64,000 bases of DNA, taken from NCBI RefSeq assembly GCF_030272615.1, contig NC_081405.1:612185065-612249064 (forward strand), written 5' to 3'. Made by a program: the position numbers and the translations under genes. Positions 1 through 12,422 of this stretch are shown here, one piece after another (position 1 is the first letter of the stretch; the number at the start of each line of letters is the position of its first letter). The notes beneath the pieces are model-generated. The model was not told where the DNA came from. It was given only the letters and a program-made list of their open reading frames with translations, and made no database searches. This DNA comes from Cryptomeria japonica. Lineage: Eukaryota; Streptophyta; Pinopsida; Cupressales; Cupressaceae.

Positions 1-3000
1 CTTCAAGTACTTCTACATCGAGAGAAATAACATACTCATTCCCACAACCAAAGCAACGCAATCATACAATAAATGAATGCATCTTTTGTAATAAAGCAAC
101 ACAATAAAATTTGTTTATAAGCAAGCCTTAACGATTTGTCAAAACAAACACACTTGAACAAAGTCGATTATTCATAAAATGGTAATTAATAAATAAAATA
201 TATCCTTTTGTATTAAAAGGGGTGTTATTAAAATGATTATGGTCACAACCGGTGGATGAAAGGATACAACCTTTGTATGAAAAGTTATGGAGAGTTATAT
301 AAGGAAATTAGAAATCATTCTTCAAGTGTTGAAGAAAAATGTGGAATATATGAAATAAGGAAAAATCTTGCATGTAAAAAGAAATTTGTCTTGTCCGATT
401 TATGATCAGACCTATAGCATACATGTAGTCTGATCATATTGTAGCATACATGAAGGCAGATTCATGATCAGGCCTGTAACATACATGAAGACAAATTGAT
501 GATTAGACCTTTGGCAGATTGGTACGAAAAATATATCAGATTGATAAGTGAATGAGAGGTTGGTGCCTCTAGTGAGTTGGTGCTCACAAAGTGAATGAGG
601 GGTTGGTGCATCTACCAATTGTAATAATCATATATCTTTATATACATAATAATATATTTAAAGTTTTTTATATCAGTTTTGTGTATTTGTGTTATTTGGC
701 CTTATATTGTTGAAATTGAATTCTGAAAAAGTGTGTTATACTGACACCCCCTCGGCCCTCTCAATATAACTGTTTGGACCAATAGAAGGTTTATAACTTG
801 TTTGCTCAAGGAAACCCTTGATAGATTTGATGAGTGACCATTGACCATCAAACATTAGAAATCCTCACGCATTCATCTCACATCAACTTCAAGGTTTAGA
901 ATGAAGATCTCCTATATATTTAACCTTGCAATCACAAAGATGATGCAACATTAATTTCATGAACAATAAAATCCAAGACTATTCATTCAAAGCCAATCAA
1001 ATCCATATCTTAAACCCTCATTTTGGAGGAGAAACCTAGCATAAAACCAAAAATTTAATTCATAAATGGTTTGAAATTATATACAAATAGGAAAATATGA
1101 CCTTATCCCATGTCCTAGGCGATGGAAAATCAAGGATTTCTTGGCCCAAGGCTGAAAAAGGCCTCAAGGTCAGAAACCCTCACCCTTTTTCCAGCAAGAT
1201 GAGATAAAAGTTAAACTTGAAATGCTAAGAGAAGAAATAGAAAGGGTATGGCTGTACATTCACATGTATGGGGCCTTGACATAAGGTGTTATGTGCCTAA
1301 ATTTCCTCATTGCAACTTTTAAAAGGTATAAAGAATGAGGACAACTGGCAATGCCTATGATAGCTAAATAAGGACTTGCTTTTAAGGCTAGGCTATCAAT
1401 TTTAGGCTGGAAAATAATGAAAAATTATTCTTAAATCCCCTTCCCCTCCATTAAGCATTTGAAAATTTGGTGTCGAAACTCATTCTAAAGGGTTTATTGC
1501 TTGCGCAAAGGACTTGTAGGGTTTTAGAAGGTGGGTTTGAAATCTAAGAAGAAATAGTTCAAGTTCTACAACTTACAACCTAAATTTTGACTTTGAACAA
1601 TTCTCCTAATAAGATATATATACCCACACATATTCATGGTATTTGATACAATTTAAACACTTACCATTATAAAGCAATTAAGGTGTATAGTTTTACTATG
1701 AAGCATACGACACCATGAACATGTAATACCAACAATTATATGCATGCACCCATCTTGCAATCACAAAGCATAACCTAAGAAACTAACATACTAGCATAGA
1801 GAGGTACAATTAACTAGGATTCTTGAAATAACACAAAGTTGCAATAGTGAAATCATAAGTCTAAAAATCATCATTTGAGAGGCCTATATGACTATCATGG
1901 TGATTACACCAATACACCAAGAAAAGATGAGGGTCACATCACACCAATCTAGTGAAAACTACCAAAGAAACCTACCATCAAAAGGACAAGTAAATCAATT
2001 TGACTTAGAAGGATATGCCATGACAAACAAATGCATTCAAAGTATACAATGCAATCAACACTTCTCATAGCCAAGTCAAATTGACCAACCATGACCCATG
2101 CTTAGTAGATAAGTTGAAAGACCAAGAAGGGTTAGGAACCTATTTCAGTCACTCAGATCAAAATATGGTTTCCCCATTTTGCCCAAGAAACATAGGGCAT
2201 GTGTGCAAGGCACAACATGACACTTTGTAGACAATTAAAAATTGATTAATTTCTTTAGTGAAAATGGCAGTGTAGTTGACTTGGTTTTCTTAATGTGCAA
2301 TGGTGAAATTTCCATGCCCATGACATTTCCTATTTAGGTTTGTGCATATTCTGAGGGGGGTGCTTTAATACATAGACATATTGGTAATTGGTATAATCTT
2401 GTGAAAACTTGGGTCCCTTCTTTGCTATACACCTTACCTATTACACATCTTTGTATGCACCTATCACTTATGGTCTTTACCATGTTCACAAATCCCTACA
2501 TATTTTCCCAATCCACTAATTTATCACTCTTATGCACATACTTAATCTCATGCACATGACATTCATTGAGACCTAGCGCCCTCCTTTTTTGTCTTGGGAC
2601 TAGTTCATGGACATAGACTCATCCCACCTCGATTTAAATTTTAAATTGAAATATGATGAATTTCTAACATTTAACTGTCACGTCAAGAGCTTACTAAACA
2701 TATGGTTGTATGATATGTTGCTTTACCCTTGCATTTAAAGGCATTAAATGCATTCATTCTTATCATTTGATGACCCGAGAGCTACATTATGATATTATTT
2801 GCATTTCACACTAAAATAGGTGCACTTCAAAGATATTTTTTTGCATATTCATTATAGTTGCATTTGCATGGTTAATGATTGTTGTATTTGAACATTGCTC
2901 AATTTTATGGGATCAATCTAGGTGAAAGCTTTTTGTGACTCATTAGCAATCATATAATGTATTTTAAATATCACGAAGCCCTTGAATATTCGAGTAGAGT

Positions 3001-3483
3001 AGATTGGCATACATCATACAAAGCAATGAAGAACAATCTACATATTGCACATAAAAAAATTGTGGGTACATGACAAGCTTGCAATTGCATGTTTTTTTGT
3101 GACATCCACATTTGTTTTTACATAGTCACAATAGGATATTTTGATTCCAAAGCGATTACTAGTCTATGACTCATTGTTCTTGATCTTGAGGTTTATCAAA
3201 TTTAGATCTCTATTAATTCATTAATCAATTACTAAGCTAAGTACACTACTTTTTTGTTTACATTCCTACACATTTCAATTAGGTCAAGCCCAATATTCAA
3301 GTTAATTCAATTATATTATTAATTACTATAGGTTAATCATGCTTGTGCATGCATTTTACTAGATTTACTCTAACTAAACATAAGGAATTTTTATTTTCCT
3401 TTCCAATAGAATATAACTAAAATCAAATGTATGATATAAAGAGTGTAGATTTCAAGTTATTGAAATTATAAATAAGGGTTATA
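1..3483. other. Intergenic, no gene recognised
   Basis: AT-rich plant DNA. The short open frames here (for example 1888-2070 + and 412-618 -) have no recognisable domain and no coding-like composition. I see no LTR pair, tRNA or conserved protein in this stretch. It is probably old, degraded repeat DNA, but nothing specific can be supported. Confidence 0.6.
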
Positions 3484-3488
3484 CCATG

Positions 3489-4858
3489 TGATGCACATGA
3501 AAGGGGACAATCAAAACCAAGAGCTCAAATGTTTGAATGTTAGCTTCAACCAAAACAAACACAATCCAAATGAACCAAAACCTCCAAATGCATACCAAAA
3601 GAGATTAAAAAGCATGTGAATGAAGCGCAACACAAGAAAAGATGAGAGAAAAGACTCCCTTAGATGCTCCACTGATGCCCTTTGTTAGCTCTCCCTTGTT
3701 TTTCTCCTCTCCAAGATCCAACTACTTGCTTGAGTGTAGCTCTCGGTTTAGCATGAAGCCATGGATGTTAAATGAAGTGTTGAAATGGTTGAAAATGATG
3801 AACTCCTATTGCTATGCTAATGCAAAGAGTAAAATTACTATGAGAAATCTTAAGTGTGAATGCAAGTATAATAACAATGCTAAAATACTTCCTCTCTTGC
3901 TTGAGGATGAGGGTCCCTTTTATAGGCAAAATGGTCGAATGAATGGTCAAGATTGATTTGGCTTGTGGGGGGCTAGGATTGCATGATCTTCAATCCATGT
4001 GATAGTTTTCAAACCAATCCCATGTTGACAAGTGTCAATATGAGAGGGCTTGAGAGGAGATGGAAGAAGCATTAAATGCTTGAGAGGACATGAGGGTAAC
4101 CTTATGTGGTTGGGTTTATTGGATAAAACTATTATCCAATGGTAAAGTTATTGTCCAACAAGTAAACTCTTGTGCAAGGTTTACCCATGGTTAGGCTTTG
4201 ACCAAAGGGACAAAACCCATGTGGGTTAGTGTGTTGAAGAAGGGAAGGCCTTTAAGGCTTTGTAAGAGCCTTAAATGTTTTTGGGAGACTTTGAGGGTTA
4301 ACTTGTTGGAGAGAAAATGGCTTTAAATGTTTTTGAGAAGCGACCCCTTCCTAATCCTTAGTTTAGGAGTGTGCAAATGATTAGAAGTGGGTTTAGACTA
4401 ATTAGAAGAGGTTGGAAGGTTCTTAAAGAAAGGTTAGTGAGCAAGTGGGCTTTGTAGGAGAATACAAGTAGGTGAGGGTAAATAGGATTTTTAAATAAAT
4501 ATAAATTTATTTAAATGTGTGTGCAACTTACATTTGGATAGATATTTAAATAGATATTGATTTATTTAAATGTGAGAAGGATATTTAATTAAATGTGAAA
4601 GAGGGTTTTTAAATAAATGTTTAATTTATTTAATATGAGAGGAAAGGGTGAGATTAAATAAATTGATAAATTTATTTAATAGTTGGACTATAGTTAGCAA
4701 TTTTAATATAAATAAATTTATGAAATTTATTTAATTAAAATAGTAGAATAGGGGTTGAATGAATGAATGAAATGTAAATTTAATTAATAGAGGAATATTA
4801 ATGCATCAAATAAATATTAAATATTTATTTAATTAGTGGACAGATTTATGTGTCTACA
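3489..4858 (-). mobile_element. Solo LTR (about 1.37 kb)
   Basis: The segment begins TGATGCACA and ends GTGTCTACA, so it has TG...CA termini, and it is flanked by the perfect 5-bp duplication CCATG at 3484-3488 and 4859-4863. No second copy or coding region lies alongside, which fits a solo LTR left by LTR-LTR recombination. Read on the minus strand it would start TGTAGACAC, like the TGTAG starts of elements 1, A and B, so minus orientation is inferred. The second half is rich in TTTAAATAAAT-type AT runs. The 104-aa open frame inside (3642-3956) is taken to be spurious. Confidence 0.7.
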
Positions 4859-4906
4859 CCATGAACTATAATTGTCCATTTAAAAAGAAATATTATTTTA
4901 AAAAAT

Positions 4907-4911
4907 ACTTG
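4907..4911. repeat. Target-site duplication ACTTG, left copy
   Basis: ACTTG directly precedes the left LTR of element 1 and is repeated at 14163-14167 directly after the right LTR. Five bp is the usual duplication length for gypsy integration. Confidence 0.85.
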
Positions 4912-6525
4912 TGTGTAGGATGGAAAATGAATCAAGTAAACTAAGACCTAATCCCACTCATGCACACATTGGAATATGAAAGAGCCTAAGTAGATAATTC
5001 ACTTTGACTACTTCTCGTGAAAGAGAGTCAAGGAATATCTTTAGGGTTTCTATTCCTTTGTTGCAATAAGAGTAAGTGTGCAAAATATGATGATATGATC
5101 AGCTAGGTTAAGGGGACAACTAAAAGTGCTAATATGAACTGAAAAATGTAGATTTGAAACTAAGACACAAAGTACAGAACTGAAGGGGAAATTCTAATGT
5201 GCACCTGTCACTACAATTTGAGCCTAACTGGACTAGACCAGGGCGCTGGGTGCCTTTGTCCTTGAGATTGAATTGAGTTGCAAGTTTGGAATCTACAAAT
5301 TTGTGATCCTACACTGCTAAACTACCACAAGAAGTAGAAAAACCTAGACGACCAAGGCACCATGCCTTGGTCCCAGAAAACTGAGACCTACCTCTAGCCT
5401 TGAGTTTGCACCCATGTGTTTAGTTGGTTCTGAAGATTGTGCGTCTGTCGGATTTCTGTACCTACACCTGCAACTTGAAAAATGGTGTCTGGGTGGCTAT
5501 ATAGGGTTTTGCCTTAGTCAAACTCCTTGTTTTGGTGATTTCCACCTCCACAAATAGCCAATGTAAAGTTGAAATGTGTGTGTGCTAGAACCTTGTGTGT
5601 ATGCAAGATCCTAAATGTAAATCTAGAGATCTACCCTATGCTTGGAGGGTAAACCCTAAATGAATGTAAATGTAAATGTAAATGCTTCAAATCACAAATG
5701 CAATAATGGATCTAAAGCATGAATATAATTTTGAAACCAAGTGTTGGGAAACTGACATAGAGACATGAAAATAACATGAAACCATACCAAACCCTAAGGG
5801 AGAGGTACAAGCCAATCAACAATTGGTGATCTCCTATTATTCTTCAATATATCCAAAGCTTCAATTGATGATGAAAATGGTTGATGAAGGCTTGATAAAA
5901 TGCTTGATTTGTTGATTGAAGACTCCACATAACCTGCACTTTCACTTCATAAGAGGCTCCTTCAATTGCTTGTAGATGGATCCTTCAAATGAGGAAAGAA
6001 AAGGCTATATGTATGAAACCCTAACATTGTTTTTGATTATAGGCCGACCTAGAAATGATATAATTTCACACCAAGTCGGGTTTAAACATTATAATACCTC
6101 CAAAACATGATCTCAAAATTCGGGGATAAAATGTAGGGACCGATGTGAATCACATCGATTCGACCAAATTTTTTCCAATTTTTTAGGGATGCAAGGTGTC
6201 ATGATTATAAGGTGATCCCCAAGTGGATGTGATGATTTAAGATGTTTAGATATGCGAAATCGGGCCTTGAAGGTCCAAATAGGACATAATTAGGGCTTTT
6301 GATGAACTAATTAATTGAAAGAATAAAATAAAAAGTAGCACACTTAGGATTAAGGGCCCATTTTTATGATATGTAGAGGGATGAAAAAGGACTTTAGATT
6401 TAATTAAATTAATTAATTAAATGCTTAAAGGGATTAAAATGCAAAATGCAACACACTAAGGCGAGTGCTAACCTAAGCGTGGAATTGTACCACTCAATTA
6501 AGGGTGTACAATTTACGACGCTACA
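4912..6525 (-). repeat. Left LTR of element 1 (3' LTR in element orientation)
   Basis: Aligns by eye over its whole length with 12888-14162. It is 1614 bp against 1275 bp; most of the difference is one block at about 5218-5562 that is missing from the right LTR. The block is bounded by CAAT on both sides, which looks like a microhomology-mediated deletion in the right copy. It contains a perfect hairpin at 5350-5372 (10-bp arms GACCAAGGCA) and a looser relative at 5235-5261. Confidence 0.85.
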
Positions 6526-6545
6526 TTGAGCCCCCACTTTAGCGG
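6526..6545 (-). other. Polypurine tract of element 1
   Basis: On the minus strand, GCTAAAGTGGGGGCTCAA directly precedes the TGTAG start of the LTR. The same purine block sits beside the LTRs of A (44205-44223) and B (45583-45601). It is the expected plus-strand primer site and fixes the minus orientation of the family. Confidence 0.7.
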
Positions 6546-7760
6546 TCATATGACACTACGTGCATATGCAGGTTAAAGTATAGAAAAGTAAACATTTCAT
6601 GAAAAAAGATATATCCATAAGGTGTCAAACGAAGCCCCCAGTGATATTTGCAATACACTATTAGGAACCGCATCCTACAAAACCACATTGTTAGATGAAA
6701 TCACAAAGTCACCTAAATTCTTACTAAGGAAATTATGAAATTTGTGGGTAGCTATATGCCCCCTCTATTTCGGCTTGCTAAGTAGTGAGTTGAAACAAGG
6801 TATCATGTTTACCGCATCAAATTGTGAAGTAAAATTGATGACAAATGCTCACAACAAGGTTTGATACAAGATCAAAACCAATGGAGAATCATTTGGTAAG
6901 AAAGAGAACTAAGCCACAATTCCAACACAACCAAGAGTGTGAGAATTGGAGCTCTCTAACACAAGATCAAAGATAACATCCACCTTTGAGAATAGAAGGA
7001 ATCTTTGATAAAGATAATATCTTTAGTAAGAGGAGAAGGAAAAGAAGAATGCACGCCTTCTCCAATATCTAGGAAAAGGGGATTCTTAATGAAGGATTGC
7101 ACACTTTCACTAAGGAGGGATTATTCATGAAAGATGTATTATTTCAAACAAAGAATAGTTCCTAACAAGGAACACATATTCTACGCAAGAAATGACATCA
7201 AATGAAAAATGCAACTCAACAAAGGAAAGGTGAATTATTGGAAAAAGAGATAGAAGATAGAAATATCACCCTTGCCCCCCCAAGCATAGAGGCAAAGACA
7301 TCAAAGAGGGATCATTTATAAAAACACTATTCTAAAAGAAGGAAAGAGATCCTCATTAGGAATAAGCACCTCCACAACATAGAAGGGTTCATTATAAAAG
7401 ATACAACTCAATGAAGCAAAGAATTTGATGAATGATTATAAACTTCCAACATTAAGGAAGAGGTCCTACTTAAGGATATGTACTTAAAATCCTTATTAGG
7501 GATACTCGTTCCAATATGAGAGGGGGAATTCCCAATAGGGATATACACCTCTATAATCGATAAGAGATCCTTATAGAAGACACTCTTCACAAAGGGAAAG
7601 TTTTAATTTGAAGAAGGAGAGGTGTTTGAAATAATTCTTGCCCCCATAGAGACAAGAGATGTAACAAACATAGGCTATTATATTGCTTCCAAAGTATAAT
7701 TGCATGTGAAATTGTACTATCATGAATGACAATGAGCCCCCAATAGGTAAGCTACCAATG
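6546..7760 (-). other. Non-coding 3' region of element 1
   Basis: Purine-rich on the plus strand (GGAAAGAGA-like runs), with no credible ORF. It shares blocks with element B: the region around 7639-7804 matches 47899-48063 (AATGAGCCCCCAATA...AGCAACATAATAG), and one unit around 7115-7220 corresponds to the unit that is repeated four times in B at 47178-47900. The role is unknown; it lies between the coding region and the polypurine tract. Confidence 0.55.
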
Positions 7761-8525
7761 TCACATAGTAAAGAGCAACATAATAGCCACTAATGTTATT
7801 TGATTGTATGATAGATTGGACAAAGAAGTTGAATGACATGTTAAATGCTCTACAATCAATGAGATAAAAAGCATGTATAAGATGATGAGTATTGAGATGT
7901 CTTGATCAAGAAAGTAGTCTCTAGTAGGAAAATAGGCCACTAAGTCACATTCCTCTTGCACACAGGAAACCTTAGGAGAGGGACAATTATAATTCATTAG
8001 GGCATCATTTCTATAAGAGAGGGTATGAATAGAAGGTAAAGCCTCATAAGTGGGATTGTCAATTTCTTGGGGAGATTCATAAAGAGACTTGTCAATTACC
8101 ATAATCTCCTTATGAGTGGGATGAGTGTTGAGAGATGTAGAGGGTGATTTAATTTTAAGGAAGTCATCATCACTACTAAATATAGCATTGACATTGATAG
8201 ATGGTCTTTTAGAAGCTTTGGTAGGCTTTGAAAGATTATATCCAAGTCCAAATGAAGCTTCACGTATGTTATTTTCTAAAGGAACCTTAATCCCTTGTTC
8301 ATTTACACCACAACCATTGCCATTATATCTGCTCTTAGCTAAAATGTGAAAACCAGGACCATAAAGGGATGCCAAATCAGAAAGAGATGGTGGGGCCTCA
8401 TAGGTCACAATGCCATAATTAGATGAATTAGAAGAAGATTGTGAAAAATTGTTTGAATTAGAAGTAGCCACAAATTTGTTACTTAATTGTTTAGACAAAG
8501 TGGGTTGCTTTTTAGGCTCATCCAT
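7761..8525 (-). pseudogene. Element 1 G-patch-like ORF segment
   Basis: A 254-codon open segment in element 1. Near residues 54-90 it reads GPGFHILAKSRYNGNGCG, VNEQGIKVPLE and then FGLGYN. The spaced glycines, QGI and the downstream GLGY resemble the G-patch modules found after the protease in some plant gypsy elements. The segment continues the frame of 8526-8620, which encodes EDD*GSLDF; element B has an intact EDDWGSLDF at the same point (48639), so a Trp codon became TGA here. Residues after about 100 are low in recognisable motifs, and the C-terminus is hydrophobic and probably out of the true frame. Probable role: nucleic-acid binding within a gag-pol polyprotein. Domain identity is by eye only. 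Confidence 0.5.
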
Positions 8526-8809
8526 ATCTTTCTCCCCTTTAATATTAGGTTCTCTTGGAGGGAATTTGTATTCTCCTACAAAGGCAGGTGTAAAATCTAA
8601 GGACCCTCAATCATCTTCCAAGAGCACTTGTTCCAGTGAAAAAGTATCTTTAGGAGCAGATGGTGATTCAGTGTGAATGGAAGAAGAATTAGGAGTACTC
8701 AAGGAAATAGGCATACTTGAAGATGTAGGAGTATCTTCAGAAGTAGTTGAACAAGAAGATGAGGTTTGCAATGGAGCTTGTAAATTGGTATCAACAAACA
8801 AAGTATACA

Positions 8810-9345
8810 TCTTATTGTTGTAGATGAACTTGATTTGCCTATGCAAAATAGAAGGGACAACTTCCATACAATGAAGTCAAGGTCCTCCTAATAGAAGATT
8901 GTAGGTAAGCTTATCAGGCACGACATGAATAGGTGTAGGTAGAATAACATGTCCTACCTTGACAGGTAAGGTTATAATGCCTAATGAAGACCTATCAACA
9001 TTTTCAAAGCCATTAATAGTAAGAGAATCTGGTTTAATAAGAGATGTGTCCACCTTAATCTTATGTAATAGATTAACGCTACAAACATTAAGGCCAGAGC
9101 CATTGTCAACAAGGGTTCATCTAATAGCATTACCATTAATAAGGACAACAATCATAAGGGGATCATAATTGATGTTGAATCTCATGGGATGGCAACTCAT
9201 CTTGTGTGAACACAATTTGAGCTTTAGATTCCTTCATAGGATCAATCAGAGAAGCCGTGTTATTAGGTGTCACTGTAGGTGGGACATCTAAGTTCTTCAA
9301 AGCATCTTGTAACATTCTATGATGTGTTGATGAAGTTTGAATCAA
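8810..9345 (-). pseudogene. Element 1 retropepsin-like (aspartic protease) region
   Basis: Minus-strand translation gives, in order, VFTQDELP (9163-9345 segment), YDPLMIVVLINGNAIR, the active-site-like LVDNGSGLNVC (Asp codon at 9105-9107), PVKVGHVILPTPIHV, and LLLGGP*LH...VPSILHRQIKF. This is the layout of the plant gypsy protease, where D-x-G-S is the catalytic triad and the block ending in a Pro-Trp plus SxLHxxxKF is a downstream landmark. Stop codons fall after NAIR and at the usual Trp, and there is a frame change near 9170, so it is inactive. Upstream is the acidic region; downstream is a Ser/Thr-rich linker at 8607-8800. Confidence 0.65.
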
Positions 9346-9504
9346 GTGCCAAAGAGATATCTTGGTGGGAGTATCTTTAAGTTGTTCAATAAGATCATAC
9401 TCCTTGCCAAGGGTTTGTGAGATATGAGTTGCTAGTGGAAGAATTGGTTGAGAAGCAAGAAGTGTAGAAGGAATAAGCGGAGGAGGATTAGGTTGCCTAT
9501 TATT

Positions 9505-10413
9505 TCATGTATTATATGTATGGGCAACTGAATTGTAACTCTCTCGGGTGATTTGTTTAGCATACTCATATGGACTCTTAGTGGGATATCCTCCTTGCAC
9601 AGTAATAACTAGTTTGTGAGGAGTGCAAAAGGCATCATTACTATAACCTCCTTGAACCACAAAGAGAGGCTTGTTGATAGGTTGATAATTTGGAGAAGGA
9701 CTAGCACCTTGAACCATGAAGAGGGTTTTATTAGGTATTTCATAACCATTCACGTGTATCATATTAATCGAAGATGGTTTGGGAACATGTGAAGAAGGTT
9801 TAGAAAAGTTAAAATCATCAAGTGATTCGTAAAGAGAATTATCAACCTTAAACATTTCTTCAAGAGTAGGATTTTCTTTAGATTGAATGAAAGGGACATC
9901 CTCATAGAGGGGATTGTTAATAACAGTGAACCCTTGTAACCTAAGAGCATTCTCTTGTTCCAAAGTATCCTTACAAGGGGTATGAACTTTAGAAGGATCA
10001 ACATCATTCGTATGATAAAGATTATTAAAAGAAGTGTCAATATTCTCTTCTTGCACAAAAAAGTTATCATGACTAGGATCAATGTTAGGAGAGGGATTAC
10101 CACCAGTCATTAATGTTTCATCCCAAGAAGGAAGAGTATTAAAATAAGGTGTAATGTTAGTAGGAAAGATAGGCATCATATCATCCTCTATCACCAAAGG
10201 ACCTACATGGGAGAGGTACTCTCTAGGAGAAGGAACAACATTACTCTTCAAGGATTCATCCTCGGGAGGGAGATCTTTGAAAGAGATATTAACAATCTCT
10301 TCGTGAACTAGGGTATCCTCATGAGTAGAGCCAAGTTGGAGAGAGGGAAATGCTTCACGAATAGAAAGTGAGGTGTCAATCATAATTGTAATGACCCACT
10401 CCTTGCAACCCAA
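9505..10413 (-). pseudogene. Element 1 acidic repeat-containing polyprotein segment
   Basis: A 302-codon open segment, acidic, proline- and asparagine-rich, with no named domain that I recognise. It carries degenerate repeats of a pattern like FxxLPxxDExLMTxxxPSPN: FKDLPPEDESL, FNTLPSWDETLMTGGNPSPN and FNNLYHTND. It also has three copies of a VVQGG-type motif (LFMVQGASPSPN, LFVVQGGYSND, VITVQGGYPTK). The same LP-x2-D-E pattern occurs in element B (48922-49370). It lies upstream of the protease in element orientation, where gag would be expected. The first residues of the open frame may belong to inserted DNA. Confidence 0.45.
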
Positions 10414-10689
10414 AAATTTCGACTAATTTTTTTTATTATTATTATTTTTTTAAATACAAATAAATTTAAATTATAAACTATATTTTAATTTTAATAAAAC
10501 AATTTCTAATGAATTACTCCAAAATAAAAATAATTTACTTTTATAATATAATAAATTTTATTTATTTTAATTAATCACATTTAGTAAACAAAAATAAATT
10601 ATATTTAAATAAAAGGAACGCCTCTTTTTGTATATTAAAGGAAAAGAGGGAGGAGTCTCGCGGGCCCCTTTTCCCCAGCATTAAAAAGT

Positions 10690-10765
10690 TAGTTAGTTGG
10701 GGTAGGGTTCGAACCCCTAACCACCCACCACCTATGTTGCCTTTCCACAAGTAAGCCCCACAAAC
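10690..10765 (-). repeat. tRNA-like segment (A/B box)
   Basis: On the minus strand there is GGGGCTTACTTGTGGAAAGG (A-box-like) and then GGTTCGAACCC (B box), bracketed by GGGG and CCCC that could pair as an acceptor-like stem. The anticodon arm is not convincing, so this is a tRNA-derived repeat or chance palindrome rather than a functional tRNA gene. Confidence 0.35.
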
Positions 10766-11890
10766 TCCTTGCTAGAAATGTGGGCTAGTTTTTATTTAAA
10801 GAGCAACAAAGCTATATTCCTCACCGTTCAGCCATTGCAATCAATGCGGCCTGTGTGGTACCGGCGGGGGGGGCGGTATTTTGAAATTCAAACTACTTTA
10901 TTTATTAAATGTTTAAACAAATTAATTTATTTAATATTAACATTATTATTTTTTAAATAAATTTAGTTAATTAAATTTGATCATTCATAATTATGTATAT
11001 TAAATTTGATCATTCATAATTATGTAAATTAAATTTAACCTTAAATAAACTAAAATTTAATAATAAATAAAAACAAATTTTGAACATAGATTTATAAAAA
11101 ATAATTTTTTAACTCTTATTTGTTTATTTTGTTATTCTTACCAATCGAAGTATATATATATAACCCTTAAAATAATAAATAACTGATTAATGAAGTATGG
11201 ATTTAAGTAATATGTACATTTGAATATGGCCTTTTTTGAAAGAAACTACTAATTTATTTATTTAAAAGCAAGAAGATATACGCATGTAATTAACGAGGCA
11301 TAAACATATTTTTCTATCAAAAATCTGAAAACAAAGAGGAAATCCTTTTTTTTTTAATATGAGAAATGAATCTACTATTCTATTTAACCCATCGTTTGTT
11401 TGAATTAAACGAAATATCTATATCTTTTTTTTAAATTTTTTTTTTAAAAATACTTTAATCCCCTAGATTTCCCAAGAAATTATAGCGTGCATGCAAATAA
11501 AATTTCCCCTCTTTTCCCATTTTGAAAGGAAACATGAAGGTAAGTATTTTGAAAGATTAGAAGAGAGAAACATGGATCTGCAAGACGAATGAAAACCTTG
11601 TTGTCGAATTGACTCTCGTTTTCCCCAGCTAACCTTCTTCATTCCTCTTCTTGTAACCTGGTAAAAGAAATCTTCTCCAAACCTCTAAATCGTGTCTCAT
11701 ACTATGCAATATGTCTACAAAACTTATCCTACGACTAACATGGTTTGAAAACAAATTTAAGAATTCAACGACTACTTTTCACAAAAACAATGAACTCCCC
11801 TTTTTTCAAAAATCTAGAATTCAATATATAGGAAAAGAGAGTCATTTCCCACTACAAAAAGAATTAAATGATTCTCAGATTCTTTTCCCA

Positions 11891-12175
11891 AAATAATCCC
11901 ATGCAAAAATGATTATTGTCATAGTGGGGGTTACATGCAAAAATTTGAATTTGAGATTCTCTTCTAGAACCTTCTCATTTCCTCCTACAACATGTGCTAA
12001 ATTAACATATTGAGAAAATAAGTAATTTCTAAAATAATTTCATGCAAAAAGGATTGTTGTCATAGTGGGGGTTACATTTGACCATGCAAAATTCGAATTT
12101 GAAATTCGTTTCTAGAATCTTCTTACTTCTCCTACACTATGTGCTCAATTAGAAAATTGAGGAAATAAATAATTT
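11891..12175. repeat. Tandem duplication, unit about 140 bp
   Basis: Two copies, starting at 11891 and 12031, share AATCCCATGCAAAAATGATT/AATTTCATGCAAAAAGGATT, then GTCATAGTGGGGGTTACAT, then TCTAGAA.CTTCT and TACA.TATGTGCT. They are diverged by eye. Non-coding. Confidence 0.6.
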
Positions 12176-12369
12176 TCCAAGTAAATTATGACCTCACATG
12201 CGAGTCGCCACTTATTAATTCTTCTTTTTAAACAATAACAATTTGGGATGAACCATTAGATGATTGTGTTGATTATTCCCTTAATTTGCCCCTCCCCTAT
12301 GAGAGTACCTTGGTCAAAGAAGATGATATTATTGTCATAACCCTCTTTTTAAAACTTGATAAGACTTTC

Positions 12370-12370
<1 letters not shown>

Positions 12371-12420
<50 letters not shown>
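12371..12420. repeat. (ATT)n microsatellite
   Basis: About 16 uninterrupted ATT units. It sits exactly beside the acidic-repeat coding remnant of element 1 and yields artificial poly-Ile frames on both strands. Confidence 0.95.

Positions 12421-12422
<2 letters not shown>

Larger units (their letters stand above)
10386..12340. mobile_element. Probable AT-rich insertion inside element 1
   Basis: About 2 kb of AT-rich, non-coding DNA separating two segments with the same acidic-repeat style (12424-12561 and 9505-10413). TCATAA occurs at both sides (10380-10385 and 12335-12340), compatible with a short duplication, and the left side starts TTGTAATGACCC. No TG...CA pair with a clean duplication could be confirmed, so the boundaries and class are uncertain. 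Contents include a tRNA-like box pair (10690-10765), a 27-bp doublet near 10975-11030 and a 140-bp tandem duplication (11891-12175). Confidence 0.4.

Noticed and set aside
10690-10765. Functional tRNA gene
   Set aside because: B box is good but the anticodon arm and full acceptor pairing are not convincing; kept only as a tRNA-like repeat.
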